A DNA stretch of 64,000 nucleotides from Plotosus lineatus (GCA_024760905.1 CM045733.1:28652501-28716500); one strand, 5' to 3'. Positions 32,870 to 44,660 are shown, counted from the stretch's first letter. Program-made: numbers and translations. Notes: generated from the letters alone by a model not told the origin.

Positions 32870-33700
32870 AAAACACATCGTGGATGCAGAGGTGGAGGAT
32901 AAAAGAACAAATGGAAGGAGGTGGTGAGACAGCGGAGTCGTTGAGAGATGAAAAGGTACAAGCTGTGTCTCCTGTCTATTCTAGTCTCATTTCATATGCC
33001 TCATGGATACATGACTGCAACAGGATATCCCCAATGTATAGGCTTTCACACCGTGTGGCAGTCAGAAACTGCACTGTGAGCAGAAAGTGAAAAGGAGGGG
33101 AGTCTTTCCAGTCCCATCATAATCAGTGGTGTAACCTTGCCCACATAATCGTCAAAGAGCGGAGTTGTGGACCAGACATTGAGCTGTGTGCTGTTGGACT
33201 CAGACCATATTATTTGCACAGGGAAAATTTCCCATGTCATCTTAGTGGCTGTTTATGTTCCTCCTTATGCCAACCCCATAGCTGTATATGAAACTGTTAA
33301 TGCTACCATGACCCAGTTATAGACTCGGCACCTGACAGTGTCATTGTGATCTTGGGTGACTTCAACCATGTCACCATGGACACTACACTACTGAAATTTG
33401 TGAGGTGCATGGACTGTTACACCGGGGAGAAGAGAACTAAAGTAAGAATGCCTATGGTATCTCCTCTCCTCACTCAGGAGAGCAGACCACGACTTAACCT
33501 TTCATGCTATTTGCCTGTTGTGAAGAAGTGGCCTGTGACTACAAGGGCTGTTAGGTTGGAGGAGATGGTTGGAAGAGGCCTTGGAGAAACCACAGTTTTG
33601 TTTTGATGTAACAGACTGGCAATCACACTGTAAGCCCCACAACAAGGACAGTGATGTGGTTACTTTTACACTACATAGATTTCTGGGTACCTTCGGCATC
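32870..33700 (+). mobile_element. CR1/Rex1-like LINE, endonuclease part (left half of a split copy)
   Basis: Plus-strand frames give HRGCRGG, then LILGDFNHVTMDTTL (endonuclease Asp and Asn), then EALEKPQFCFDVTDWQSHCKPHNKD, the block that follows the endonuclease in Rex1/CR1 proteins. The following NNKPWV and SKKRAFRTG blocks are not here but at 36,156-36,360, after a foreign LINE. Several stops are present. Confidence 0.65.
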
Positions 33701-34670
33701 TGCCAGTCAGGGAGCAGCGCCCCTGCCCTAGAGGAGCCTCGAGGGGTGGGGTTTGCACCCCAGCCCTCTTAAAAACACCAGCAAAACACACAAACGCTGG
33801 AGTCTGCTCCGGGGGAGTAACCCCGATGCCCGCCTCTGAGGGCGTCGTATGAGAGGGGTGGGGCAAAGCCTCCGGGACCCCCCACTCCATGACCGGGGTG
33901 AAATCATGGAGCAACCACGTCGGACGTGATAGGGTGAACGACGTGGGCGGTGCCAAGGTGTCAGACACCTGCTGTTTTCGGTCGCCGTGGTTGAATCTGA
34001 GGCGGTCGGTCCGGGTCGGTGCATGGAACGTGACTTCCCTGAAGGATGACTCTCGCCTGTCTCTCGTATCAAGGGAGCTTAGTCTGCCTGGCGTCAGTGT
34101 TGCGGCCCTCTCTGAGGTGCGGAGGCCTGGGTCTGGCGTGGCCAGTGTAGGTGGGTACATCTACTGCTGGTCTGGCCGGCCCCATGGTCTTCACACTCAG
34201 GGAGTGGCCATCGTTGTCGCTGATCGATTGGCTCCCTTGGTATCGGAGGTAGTCCCGGGTAACGAGCGTATTATGTGAATGAAAGTGTCTCACACAGTGG
34301 GGAAACTCTTTATTGTCACAGTGTACGCTCCGGCCGGGGTATTCCCTTTTGTCAAGTTGATCATCAAACGCGTAACTGCAGTCAGATGGGGATTGACTTT
34401 GTAAATTATTTGTTATTTTTTTTATTGCACAAATCCAACAAATATTTTATCGTAGGACAATTTTTATTTAGGAAACCTTCTACGACTAGCTCAACTTGGT
34501 GGTGTCGGGGGTTCTGGGGAAAGACACCCTGATCGTACTCGGGGACTTCAATGCGACCACTGGCACTAACCGGGATGGCTATGAAGCATGTGTCAGTCCT
34601 CACGGCTCTGGACGCCGCGATGAAATCACCTTAAAGCTTTTTAACTTTGCAAAAAGTCGGGGCTTAAGGA

Positions 34671-35237
34671 TTGCTGGCTCGTGGTTCGAGATCGGATCCG
34701 CGACGCTGGACTTGGTACTCCAACGACAGCATCACTAGCAAAAAGATCGACCATGTTCTCGTAGGTAGTCGTTGGCGGCTGGTCCAGAACTGCCATGTCT
34801 TCAGAAGTGCCCAGCTCTTCTCGAGAGACCACGGGCTTCTGGTGGCAACTCTGAAGATCCACTTCAGGTGCCCTGAGAAAGCCCTGTCTTGTCAAATGCG
34901 AATTGACCTGAGCCGACTCGGGGACCCTGATGTGGCTTTCGTGTTCGCCAGTAGGCTTGGGGAATCCCTGGAGGATCTGGACATGGGTGCAGGCATGGAG
35001 GACCTCTGGGATGGCTTCAGAGACCGCATCCTGGAGGTGTCGCATGGCTGCATACTGGGGTCGCCCAGATTACCGGGAACGGCCATCTCCTCTGAGACCA
35101 TCGACGTCATTGAGAGACCGAGACAAGCTCGACTCGACGGCAGAGCTGGACTGGCCAGGGACCTGATGCGTGAAGCCGATATTGTCGCTGTATTCTGGGA
35201 CAGAGAGTGCTGTGAGGTGTGGGGGCTCCACCTCTGA
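34671..35237 (+). pseudogene. LINE-C endonuclease end and linker
   Basis: 188 codons. KKIDHVLVGSRWRLVQNCHVFRSAQL and DHGLLVATLKIHF are the last endonuclease blocks, with the final catalytic His. A linker follows with SRLGDPDVAFVFASRL, WDGFRDRILEVS and the READIVAVFWDRECCEVWG block. It stops at TGA just before the RT fragment at 35,243. Confidence 0.7.
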
Positions 35238-35258
35238 CTTTTTTCGGTCGAGACCGGA

Positions 35259-35729
35259 GTGAGGCAGGGGTGTGTTCTGGCCCCCATTCTCTTCAATACT
35301 GCAGTGGACTGGATCATGGCGGCATTATCGGGTGGATCGGTCTGCGGTGTATCGTTCGGTGAGGTTCGGATTACTGATCTGGATTTTGCCGATGACGCAG
35401 TGATCTTCACGGAGATGGTGGATATCCTGACGGAGACTCTCTGTTCGCTGAGTGAGGAGGCGGAACCGCTTGGTTTGCGAGTCTCCTGGATCAAAACTAA
35501 GATCCAGGCTTTTGGCGACCTCTTGGATGCTGCTGTTGACTCGATCACCAAGGGTCGTGAAAGCGTAGAGATCGTGGAGTCTTTCACTTACCTTGGCAGC
35601 GTGGTTCATCGTTCCACTGATTGCAGGACCGAGATCAATCATCGACTTGGCCTAGCCTATGGGGTGATGAACTCGCTGGACAGGTCCGTGTGGCGGTCAA
35701 GGTATCTGAGCAGGAGGATGAAAGCTTGA
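35259..35729 (+). pseudogene. LINE-C reverse transcriptase fragment
   Basis: 156 codons from motif B (RQGCVLAPILFNTAVDWIM) through the catalytic box in LDFADDAVIF (FADD intact) to SFTYLGSVVHRSTDC and LDRSVWRSRYLSRRMK. The finger and motif A parts are absent because of the internal deletion. Confidence 0.8.
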
Positions 35730-36155
35730 GTCTTTCACTCCCTTGAGCTCCCTGTCTTGCTCTACTTGAGAGAGACATGGACGCTCACAGTTGAGCTTGG
35801 ATGATGACTGGACTCCTTCATTACGACTTCCCTTCGCTGCATCTTCGGATACCGCCGGTGGGACTTTGTTACTAACCAGAACGTGCTCAAGGATGCGGGG
35901 ATGATAAGAGTAACTTGCTTGATCTGCAACCGTCAGCTGCGCTATTACGGGCACTTGGCATGTTTCCCACCTTCGGACCCAGCACACCAGATCCTGTCCG
36001 TTCGGGATGCTAGGGGCTGGAGGGGGACGGCCGCGTGCAATGTGGTTGTCGCAGCTGCGGGCTGCCCTGATGGGGGGGGGTATGGGTCCTGCACAGGCCT
36101 GATCAATCACCTGGAGACGACTGACTATTGCTCTAACTCAGATGGTCTTTTGATA

Positions 36156-36480
36156 GCATAATAACAAGCCATGGGTGGCTATAGTCGTCAAATCCTAAAT
36201 AGCAAGAAGAGGGCATTCAGGACTGGCAGTAGAGATGAAGTGAACGTGAGCCAAAGTTCAGTGATGGTCAAGATCAGAGAGGTTCAAAATGATTACAGGA
36301 GAAAGCTGGAGTGGTGTGGAGACCATCACTGGTTTCAGGCATTTAATCTGCAGATGAGCTGAGGATGATAAGCACAGGGTCAATGAGCTGAATATGTTTT
36401 TAAATGGATTAAACATTGTGGCTATGGTCACAGGAGCAAGCCTGAACCGCTACCATGCCACTCTCTCTCGCTTCCTCTCC
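36156..36480 (+). mobile_element. CR1/Rex1-like LINE, right half of the split copy
   Basis: Plus-strand text reads NNKPWVAIVVKS, then LNSKKRAFRTGSRDEV and VQNDYRRKLEWCGDHHW, the linker that directly follows the TDW..CKPHNKD block at 33,580-33,650 in Rex1/CR1 proteins. The order and orientation match one LINE split by LINE-C. It fades out before the RT. Confidence 0.62.
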
Positions 36481-36546
36481 TTACTGCACCTCTGCCTCCT
36501 ATAAGAGACCTGACCCCCCACCCCCCACCCCACACACACACACATC

Positions 36547-37687
36547 AAGGGCATCCGGCGTAAAACTTCTGCCACATTTCTCATGCAAATGATCAAAACA
36601 AAATTCATACCGGATCGGTTGAGGCACGGGTTACAACGACCGCCATCAGTGCTGTTAACCAACAGGGTACTGGTGGAAATTGGACTACTGTTGGTCGAAG
36701 ATGTCGAAGAAGGAGAGGCGGGAGGTGTGTCCGTAGGCAGAGAGAGAAGAGGAAATGCGTGAGTCTAGGACTGAGAGTAGGGACATTGAATGTTGGAACT
36801 ACGAATGATGAAGCTAGAGAGCTGGCTGATATGATGCAGAGGAGGAAGGTAGACATACTGTGTGTTCAGGAGACCAGGTAGAAAGGCAGCAAGGCAAGAA
36901 GCTTAGGAGCAGGGTGAAAGCTGTTTTATCACGGTGTGGATGGGAAGAGAAATGGAGTAGGGGTCATCTTGAAGGAGGGGTTTGTCAGGAATGTTCTAGA
37001 AGTGAAAAGAATGTCAGACAGAGTGATGAGTATCAAGTTAGAAATTGAAGGCATGATGGTCAATGTTGTTAGTGCTTATGCCCCACAGGCAGGATGTGAG
37101 CTAGAAGAGCAGAGATTCTGGAGTGACTTAGATAAAGTAATGCAGAGTACCCCCAGAAGTGAAAGAGTGGTCATTGGGGCAGACTTCAATAGAAATGTTG
37201 GTGCAGGGGACGAGGAAGTGAAGGGCAGGTTTGGTATCCAGGACAGTAACACAGAAGGACAGATGTTGATTGATTTTGCAAAAAGGATGGAAATGGCTAT
37301 GGTGAATACTTTCTTCAAGAAGAGAGAGGAGCATAGCGGAGGTAAGCGCACACAGGTAGACTAAATCTTGTGTAGGCGATGAAATTTGAAGGAAGTCAGT
37401 GACTGCAAAGTAGTAGTGGGTGAGAGTGTTGCCAAACAGCATAGGATGGTGGTGTGCAGGATGACACTGATGGTGAGGAAGGTGAAAAAGGCAAAGGCAG
37501 AGCAGAAGACAAAGTGGTAGAAGCTGAAAAAGGAAGAGTGTCGTGTTGTCTTCAAGGAGTGGAAACAGACTTTGGGTAGTTAGGAAGTGCTTCCAGATGA
37601 CTGGACAACCACAGCCAATGTGATCATGGAGACCGGTAGGAGAGTACTTGGTGTGTCCTCCGGAAGGAAAGTAGATAAGGAGACTTT
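36547..37687 (+). mobile_element. RTE-like LINE, 5' part (copy f)
   Basis: It starts in the 5' UTR (AAGGGCATCCGGCGTAAAAC) and reads through the endonuclease (36,936-37,364: VILKEGFVRNVLEV, VVSAYAPQAG, IGADFNRNVGAG) to the linker, where it ends abruptly in GAAAGTAGATAAGGAGACTT. From there minus-strand gypsy A coding begins. Stops include TAG for Trp near 36,880 and TAA in the DYIL block. Confidence 0.85.
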
Positions 37688-37719
37688 CTACCACCGGCTT
37701 GATTAGGGAGACATGAAAC

Positions 37720-38822
37720 ACTGGGTGCACCTTGAGTGAGAGTGGGAGTCTTAGTCAGACAGCACTGGGGTTTATGATTTTTTTCAATCGCGTAGGGCCC
37801 AGTATATCGTGGAGATAGTTTCTTCGACTCAACTTGCAGGGGCAGGTCCCGGGAGGAGAGCCACACTTGTTGTCTGACCTTGTAGGGAGGTGCCGGGGTT
37901 TGGTGGCAATCGGTCATTCTCCGGTTTCAGGCTGCTGTTCGCTCCAGGGCATCCCGTGCTTCCTTCAAGACCCGATGCGCTCTGTGGAATTGTGCCTGGA
38001 TAGATGGGACGGCCACCTCGACCTCCTAGCTGGGAAACAGGGGGGGGGCTGGAACCCATTGATCACCATGAAGGGGGACATCCTGGTGGCAGTGCAGATC
38101 AGCGAATTGTGTGCGTACTCTATCCATGGGAGGTGTGTGGCCCAGGAGGCTGGGAGACAGGAGGCGACGCAGCGCAGGGAGGACCCAAGGCTTTGGTTCA
38201 TGCGTTCCGCCTGCCCATTCAACTGGGGGTGGTAACCGAGGTCAGAAGGCAGGAGACTCCCAGGGTGTTGCAGAACGCCTTCCAGACTCTGGATGCAAAT
38301 TGGGGGCCTCGGTCTGACACTATGTCCTGGGGAATACCATGGAGGTGGAAGACCTGTTGGATCAGGAGACCCACTGTTTCCATTGTCGAGGGGAGTTTGG
38401 GTAGGGCAACGAAATGGACCGCCTTGGAGAACCGGTCCACTACTGTCAGGATGACAGAGTTGCCCTCAGACGGGGATAACCCGGTGATGAAATCCACCGC
38501 TATGTGCGACCAGGGGCGATGGGGGAACGGGTAAGGGTTGGAGGAGACCCGTGGGCACATGGTGGGAGGACTTGCTCCGGGCACAAGTGACGCAAGCTCC
38601 CACAAACTTCCTAGTGTCGGCTGCCATCGTTGGCCACCAGAAGCGTTGACGGAGTAGGAAGAGCGTTCGGTGGGCTCCGGGGTGGCAGGCTAACTTTGAG
38701 GCATGGGCCCACTGGAGTGCTGGGTTCTGGCTGGCGGGGGAACATATAGTCGGTCTTGAGGGCACCCAACGGGCTCTGATTCCCCCTGATGAGCATCCCA
38801 AATTAGTTGCTCTACCTCCCAT
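37720..38822 (-). pseudogene. gypsy A integrase
   Basis: Zinc-region piece [20 protein letters not shown] then CVTCARSK in frame 38,466-38,822. Core residues follow in 38,219-38,605: Asp in [10 protein letters not shown], Asp in [11 protein letters not shown]. The Glu-containing stretch NGQAERMNQ is in frame 37,965-38,222, with LPWIEYAHNSL after it. The C-terminal piece at 37,624-37,917 ([29 protein letters not shown]) binds DNA. The catalytic triad is recognisable but split across frames. Confidence 0.85.
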
Positions 38823-40107
38823 TAGGTGGTTTCGAGTATGCAGGAGGAGGGCAGGATGGTTTCTATGGCTGAGTCTTCACCCGGGGAGAACTGCCTGGAG
38901 AGAGAGTCTGGCTTAGTGTTCCGGGAGCCTGGTCGGTAGGTCAGCATGAAGTTGAAAATCCCCAAGTAGAGTGACCAACGCGCCTGGCGGGAGTTCAACC
39001 ACTTGGCTGTATGGAGGTAAGACAGATTCTTATGGTCGGTCCAGACCACAAAAGGGTTAGCAGCTACCTCCAGCCAGTGCCTCCATTCCTGGAGTGCCAA
39101 GACTACTGCCAGCAGTTCGCGATTCCCAACATCATAATTCTGTTCCGCTGGGGACAAGTGACGGGAGAAGAAAGCACATGGGTGGAGCTTCTGGTCTGCG
39201 GGGGACTGTTGGGAGAGGACTGCCCCTACCCCTGAGTCCGAGGCGTTGACTTATACCACAAACTGCACCGTGGGGTCCGGGTGGATCAGTACAGGGGTGT
39301 GAATAAATTTCGCCTTCAGCTTGTCGAACGCCACCTGGGCACTAGGAGACCACTGGAACGGAGTCTTGGGTGATGTTAACTGTGTGAGAGGGGCTGCTAG
39401 GTGGCTGTAGTCCCGCACAAACTGGCGGTAGAAGTTTGCAAACCCCAGGAACCTCTGCAGCTGTTTCCGTGTCCCTGGAGTCGGCCACTCCGCCACTGCC
39501 TTCACTTTAGCTGGGTCAGGTCCTATCCACCCCTTCTCCACAATGAACCCCAGGAACAAGACTGAGGGAACATGGAACTCGCACTTTTCTGCCTTCATGA
39601 ATAATCTGTTCTTCAGGAGCCTCTTCAGTAACATCCTCACATGGCAGCAATGTTTGTCTTGGTCCTTGGAGAAAATCAGAATGTCATCGAGGTAAACGTA
39701 TATCAAGTGGAGCTTGGAAGACTGCCAGGGCATTGGTTAGTCCAAACGGCATGACTAGGTACTCGAAGTGCCCCAAGGGCATGTTGAAGGCCATCTTCCA
39801 CTCGTCCCCCTCCCGAATTCGGACTAGGTGGTAGGCATTTCTCAAGTCCAGCTTAGAAAAGACAGTGGCATTGTGGAAAGGGGTGAAGGCTGAATCGATC
39901 AGGGGGAGCGGGTATTTATTTTTCACATTTATCTGGTTCAACCCTGTGTAGTCGATGCAGGGTCTCAGGGTCTTGACCTTCTTCTCGACAAAGAAGAAGC
40001 CGGCCCCAACCGGGGAGGATGAGAGCCGAATGAGACCTGCAGCCAGCGACTCGTTGATGTAGGCCTCCATGGTGTGTTTCTCCGGCTTGGAGAGGTTGTA
40101 GAATCAC
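38822..40107 (-). pseudogene. gypsy A reverse transcriptase and RNase H
   Basis: Frame 39,684-40,070 has [56 protein letters not shown] (motif A) and [11 protein letters not shown] (motif B). Frame 39,251-39,733 has [10 protein letters not shown] (catalytic YLDD), then [10 protein letters not shown] and [12 protein letters not shown]. Frame 38,822-39,157 is RNase [40 protein letters not shown]. Catalytic residues are preserved, but a frameshift near 39,720 breaks the RT. Confidence 0.88.
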
Positions 40108-40400
40108 TGGGAAGGGAGCATGGCACCTGGGAGGAGGTTGATGGCGCAGTCATATGGTCGATGCAGGGGTAAGGAGCGAGCCCGGTCCTTGCTGAAGACT
40201 TCTTGCAGATCGTGATATTCCTCGGGTACGCCAGCCAAGTCCAGATCCTCCACGTCGACCGGGGTTCGTGACGCGTGGGAGGGGACGGCCGCCCTCAGGC
40301 AGTGCTGCAGACAGTAGTCGCTCCAGCCACGTATGGTGAGGGTGCGCCAGTGTATGTGGGGATTGTGGGTCTGCAACCTGGGCCATCCCAGCACTAGGGG

Positions 40401-40437
<37 letters not shown>

Positions 40438-40523
40438 AGAACAAATAGTTCCAGGTATTCCTGGTGATTACCAGATAACGTGAGCTTTACCGGCCTGGTC
40501 TTGTGTGTTATGCGGGAGATGCG

Positions 40524-41677
40524 TCAGCCATCTATGGCCACCACCTCCTTGGGGGTGTCGAGTTCCTCCACGGGGAGCGTGTGGAGCTCAACCATCTCTG
40601 GATCGATAAAGTTCGTGTCAGCGCCTGAGTCAATGAATACCTTTACAGGATGAGAGTGTTGTGCAGAGTGTAGTATATCTTGAATTCGTAGGCGCTTCCC
40701 GGGGGTCGTGGAGGATTCTTGCTGGCGGGCTCTGCCACACGGGGTACTGGGCAAGGTCATGGCCCTTACCGGCGCAGTAGATGCAGAGGCCGTCGTCCAG
40801 CCGCCGTTGCCTCTCTTTGGCTGTCACGCGGGTGTGATTCACCTGCATGGGCTCTGGGTCATCATTTTCCCATCAGGGGAGGAAGTAGTGAGTGCGTTCG
40901 AGGTGGAGTCCACTTCCGGGATCTATCCTTCTCCCTCAGCCGGTTGTCCAATCTCATGGACAAGGCGATTAATCCCTTCAGCGTGGTCGTCTTGTCTCGG
41001 GCCGTGAGCACATCTTTCAGCTGTTCATTGAGCCCTTGCAGGAAGCCCCCCCCCCCCCGAAGCGCGGGATCATTCCAGCCGCTCTCGATGGCTAGAATCC
41101 GGAATCAGATGGCGTATTCTGACACCGACTGTGCGCCTTGCCAGATATGGAGGAGCTGGGAGCTCACCTCCTCCCCTTTCACTGGATGATCAAACACCTT
41201 CTTCATTTCTTCCATGAACTGTTCGGCCTGGGAGCATAATTCTGGGGTGTGGGTAGCGACTGCCAGTGCCCAGGACGAGGCTTGCTCCGTAAGTAAGCTC
41301 ATGATGAAAGCAGTTCTTGCTTGATCGGTGGTGTATGTGAGAGGCTGCTGGCTGAAAACGAGAGAGCACTGGTGGAGGAACTGTGTGCAGGAGCCGATCG
41401 CGCCCGAATACCTGGCTGGTGTGGGGATGAGTGGTTCTCGGTGCGCGGGGAGTAACGCTGGTGCTGCTGCCGAAACGGAGGGTGAAGGGTGCGGGGGCGG
41501 GGTCATGGCGGCGAGATGAGCGGCGACGGCGTCCATCCTTCCACCGAGCTGCGCCAAGCTGGTGGTGATGTGCTGGAGGGTATACACCATTTGGTGCAGG
41601 GTGGAGTTGTGTCACCCCAACAGGACTCCCTGGTCGGATAAGGCTTGCCGGAACTGAGTGGTCTCCACTGGATCCAT
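40524..41677 (-). pseudogene. gag: gypsy A gag, zinc knuckle and protease
   Basis: Gag begins MDPVETTQFRQALSDQG at 41,677, has an early stop at about 41,614, and is then open to 41,105 (MSLLTEQASSWALAVATHT, MEEMKKVFDHPVKG, SEYAI stop). Downstream at about 40,790 the CIYCAGKGHDLAQY motif is a zinc knuckle whose last Cys is Tyr. The protease frame 40,524-40,760 has VFIDSGADTNFID, an intact aspartic-protease DSG box. A C run and a GA repeat (40,401-40,431) add frame disruption. Confidence 0.82.
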
Positions 41678-41695
41678 GTTCAGGTCAGAAGATTC

Positions 41696-42058
41696 TGTCA
41701 TGCCTGGAGTATATGCTCCGGGCCCAAAGATGCAGGAGACCATGTGAGAAGATTCAACGATTTATTAAACATTCGGAACTGGAAATCGCTAGAAAACGCA
41801 GAATGGCGGGAACTGGTCGTGCACAAAGTGCGTGCAAGGGATCAGAGAGATCATCGAGAAACAGAGTCACTGGAATCAATCTTCTGACAGTGGAGGGAAG
41901 CATGCCGCTTCCATTTATAGCTGGCTGCCGCTGATTGCCGATTAGGACCAGGTGCGCTCCGCTCCGAAACTCTGCTACCGGCGATCGCCATGCCCCTCGC
42001 CTGCACCTGCAATGTACTGAGGAAAGGTGAGTGTCTCCAGCCAGCACAGATCATGACA
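41696..42058 (-). repeat. gypsy A 5' LTR (363 bp)
   Basis: Bounded by TGTCATGCC and GATCATGACA on the plus strand, perfect 7-bp inverted ends (TGTCATG/CATGACA). On the minus strand it has TATAAATGG near 41,915 and an AATAAA near 41,760 in transcript order. It directly precedes gag. No partner LTR remains. Confidence 0.9.
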
Positions 42059-44087
42059 GACCTCTCTCAATGCAGTGGAGTAGCAGTTCTACTCCGAGCT
42101 CTCCCCGGATGGTAGAGCATCTCACCTTATCTCTAAGGGAGAGCCCCACCACCAGGCCAAGGTAGCTCATTTCAGCTGCTTTTATCTGCAATCTTGTTCT
42201 TTCAGTTACTACCCAAAGCTCTTGCCCATAGGTAAGGGTTGGAACGTAGTTCAACTGGTACATTGAGAGCTTTGTCTAGCGGCTCTGCTCCCTCTTCACT
42301 TCATGGCTTCACTTCTCGGCCACTTTGCACTTGACTGCAAATCATTCCAATGAGAGCTGGAGGTCCTGGCTTGATGAAGCCAAAAGGACAACAGCATCTG
42401 CAAAAGCAGAGACAAGATCCAATGGCTACCAAACCAGAACCCCTCAATGCCTCGGCTCCACTTAGCAATTCTGTCAATAAAAATTATGAACAGAATCGAT
42501 GACAAAGACCAGCCTTGGCAGAATCCAACCCTCACCGGAAATGACTGGCTCCGGTGATACCCCGATCAAATGACCCATAGCACAAGGGCAGAACGCCAGA
42601 CTCTCAGAGCACACCCCACAAGATAGCCCAAGGGACACGGTCAAAAGCCTTCTCCAAATCCATAAAACACACACGGACAGTTTGGGCAAACTCCCATTCT
42701 TTCTCCAAGATCATGCGGAGTGTTTCGAGTTGGTCAATACCGTAAGATGTAAGACAGAAAAACCACATTGTTCCCCCTGACTCCAAGGTTTGACTATCAG
42801 TCAGATTCTTCTCTCCAGTACTCCTGCATAGACTTTCCCAGGTAGGCTAAAGAGTGTGATTCCTGATAATTGGAACACACCCTTTTCCCAACCCTTTTCC
42901 CTGATAATTGGAACACATCTTTTCAAAAGGGGGACAACCACCCCGGTTTTACCAATCTAGAGGTACAGCCCCCGATGACAACATGATGTTGCAGAGACAG
43001 TTCTACCAAGACAGCCCTACAGCATCCAGAACCCAGAGATATTCAGGGCGGATCTCATCCAACCCCAGAGCCTGACCATGGATGAGCTTTTTGATGACCC
43101 AGTGACCTCAACACCACCGATGGGCAGACCCCCGCTCAAATGCCTAGGGTCTTCCTCCTCCAAGGAGGAGTCCCAAAGGCCGATATGAGCCAATAGGCTT
43201 CCTTTTTCAGCTGGACGGTCCCCTTCACCTCAGGGGTCCACCATCAGGTTTGGGGCTTATCACCACGACAGGCACCGACAACTTTCCGGCCACATCTCTG
43301 GGCTGCTGCCTCAGCAATGGAGGCACAAAACATCGTCTATTCGGATTCCATGTCACATAGCTCCTCTGGGACATGGTTGTAGCTCTGCCGGAGGTGGGAG
43401 TTAAAGGCCTCTCAGACAGAAGATTCCGCCAAATGTTCCCGGCAGACCCTAATTACATGTTTGGGCCTGCCAGGTCTGGAAGGCAGCCTCCCCTGCCATC
43501 GAAGCCAGCTCACCACCACGTGGTGATCGGTTGACAGCTCAGCTCCTCTCTTCGCCCGACTGGCCAGAAAATGCGGCTGCAAGTCCACTGTCACAACTAC
43601 AAAATCGATCATCGAACTGTGACCGAGGCTGTCCTGGTGCCAAGTGTACTTATGGACACCCTTATGTTCAAACAATAAAAAAACATTTAGGTTCAGGCTG
43701 GAGAGGCTGTACCTACTGATCACACCCTTCCAAGTAACACTATTGTTGACCACATGGGCATTGACGTCTCCCAAGACAAAGAGTGTGTCTCCCAATGGAG
43801 TGTTCTCTAACACCCCCCTAAAGACTCCAAGAAGGGTGGGTACTCTGAACTGTCATTTGGTGTATAAGCACAAATATCAGTCAGGACACCCCCACACACA
43901 CACACACACACACCCCCACACACACACACAAACACACAAAGGTTGAGGGAGGCTAGTCTTTTGTTGATAAGGTAGAACTCCAACGCTTGTGCACCGAGAC
44001 GAGGGGCAACAAGGATGCTCACACCAGCTCGCCGCCTCTCCCCATGAGCTCGACCACTAGGCGCTCACCTTCTTGCCCCTCCCCCGG

Positions 44088-44088
<1 letters not shown>
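42059..44088 (-). mobile_element. Rex3-type LINE, interrupted by gypsy A
   Basis: Minus-strand segments: 43,412-43,813 (endonuclease: TLFVLGDVNAHV, HKGVHKYTWHQD, ELSTDHHVVVSWLRWQG), 42,604-42,786 (FMDLEKAFDRVPWAILW, RT motif A), 42,296-42,535 (GFCQGWSLSSILF, motif B), and 42,051-42,263 (LTYGQELWVVTERTRLQIKAAEM, C-terminal). It breaks inside the C-terminal domain at 42,059, exactly where the gypsy A LTR starts. The missing 3' end is not found at the other side of gypsy A. Confidence 0.85.

Positions 44089-44130
<42 letters not shown>
44088..44130 (+). repeat. (TA)n microsatellite
   Basis: About 20 TA units separating the Rex3 5' region from an RTE-like 3' tail. Confidence 0.95.
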
Positions 44131-44133
<3 letters not shown>

Positions 44134-44196
44134 CTGAAGGGGTCCCCACAGCAAATCATCTGCCTCCATCTCACCCTATGCTCTGCAACTATATGC
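44131..44196 (-). mobile_element. RTE-like LINE 3'-terminal scrap (copy h)
   Basis: CCCCTGAAGGGGTCCCCACAGCAAATCATCTGCCTCCATCTCACCC is the antisense of the family's last codons and 3' UTR. Extremely 5'-truncated. Confidence 0.75.
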
Positions 44197-44239
44197 ATTC
44201 AGTGATTTTTTTTTTTTTTTAATCCTGAACCACTTAATC

Positions 44240-44660
44240 CTAGGCTACATGGTGGCATAGGGGTTAGCACATCCGCTTCACAGCAAGAAGGCCTGGGTTC
44301 GATTCTCGGCCTGGGCGTTTCTGTGAGGAGTTTGCACGTTTTCCACTTGATTGCGTGGGTTTCATCCAGGTATTCAGGTTTCCTTCCACAGTTCACATGC
44401 ACAGTAGTTTAATTGGCTGTTCTAAATTTCCCATAGGTTCACATCGTGCAGAAGGCAATGGCAAACCACTGCACTATCCTTGCCAAAAAAATCTCCTTGA
44501 AGATAATAATCAAGGCGTTACCCTTCATGGCAGGTTGCAAAGAGTCGTCCTACAACTCGGAGGGTACCAGACCACTCCAGACCAGACTTAATCCTAATTA
44601 GGTTTGCAGTGAGGCTGGTGCCCACCTCAGCTGACTCGGGGCGAGGGCGGAGTACTCCCT
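44240..44660 (+). mobile_element. tRNA-derived SINE-like repeat
   Basis: A tRNA-like head with recognisable box B (GGGTTCGATTC) at about 44,295-44,305 and upstream TTAGCAC..GCTTCACAGCAAGAAGG is followed by a body (GGAGTTTGCACGTTTTCC, GCGTGGGTTTCATCC). The end near 44,600-44,660 (GGCTGGTGCCCACCTCAGCTGACTCGGGGCG) is a typical 3' domain. Such repeats are transcribed by RNA polymerase III and moved by LINE proteins. Confidence 0.6.

Larger units (their letters stand above)
33705..36155 (+). mobile_element. GC-rich LINE of a separate family (LINE-C), internally deleted
   Basis: The 5' region is CAGGGAGCAGCGCCCC, then endonuclease frames (33,889-34,278 with VGAWNVTSLKDDS and ALSEVRRPGSG; 34,496-34,738 with LIVLGDFNATTGTNRDGY; 34,671-35,237 with IDHVLVGSRWRL and DHGLLVATL). 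The RT frame 35,259-35,729 begins only at GVRQGCVLAPILF and includes LDFADDAVIF. RT motifs 0 to A are missing at about 35,235. A C-terminal piece runs to about 36,110. It is markedly GC-richer than its surroundings. It sits inside the CR1/Rex1-like LINE. Confidence 0.75.
37688..42058 (-). mobile_element. Ty3/gypsy element A, 5' LTR plus gag-pol, 3' end missing
   Basis: Minus-strand order: 5' LTR (42,058-41,696), gag from 41,677, CCHC-like finger (about 40,790), protease (about 40,620), RT (40,107-39,251), RNase H (39,157-38,822), integrase (38,800-37,720). The element stops at the [13 protein letters not shown] block after the integrase; chromodomain, polypurine tract and 3' LTR are absent and RTE-like copy f begins. 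The interior is GC-rich. Inserted in a Rex3 copy on its upstream side. Stops and frameshifts are scattered. Confidence 0.9.

Noticed and set aside
35883..36161. Separate zinc-finger gene suggested by CLICNRQLRYYGH
   Set aside because: It is in line and in orientation with the LINE-C C-terminal region and is best read as its tail.
44295..44305. tRNA gene suggested by a box B-like GGGTTCGATTC
   Set aside because: The preceding sequence does not fold into a complete tRNA, and the body matches a dispersed SINE-like repeat.
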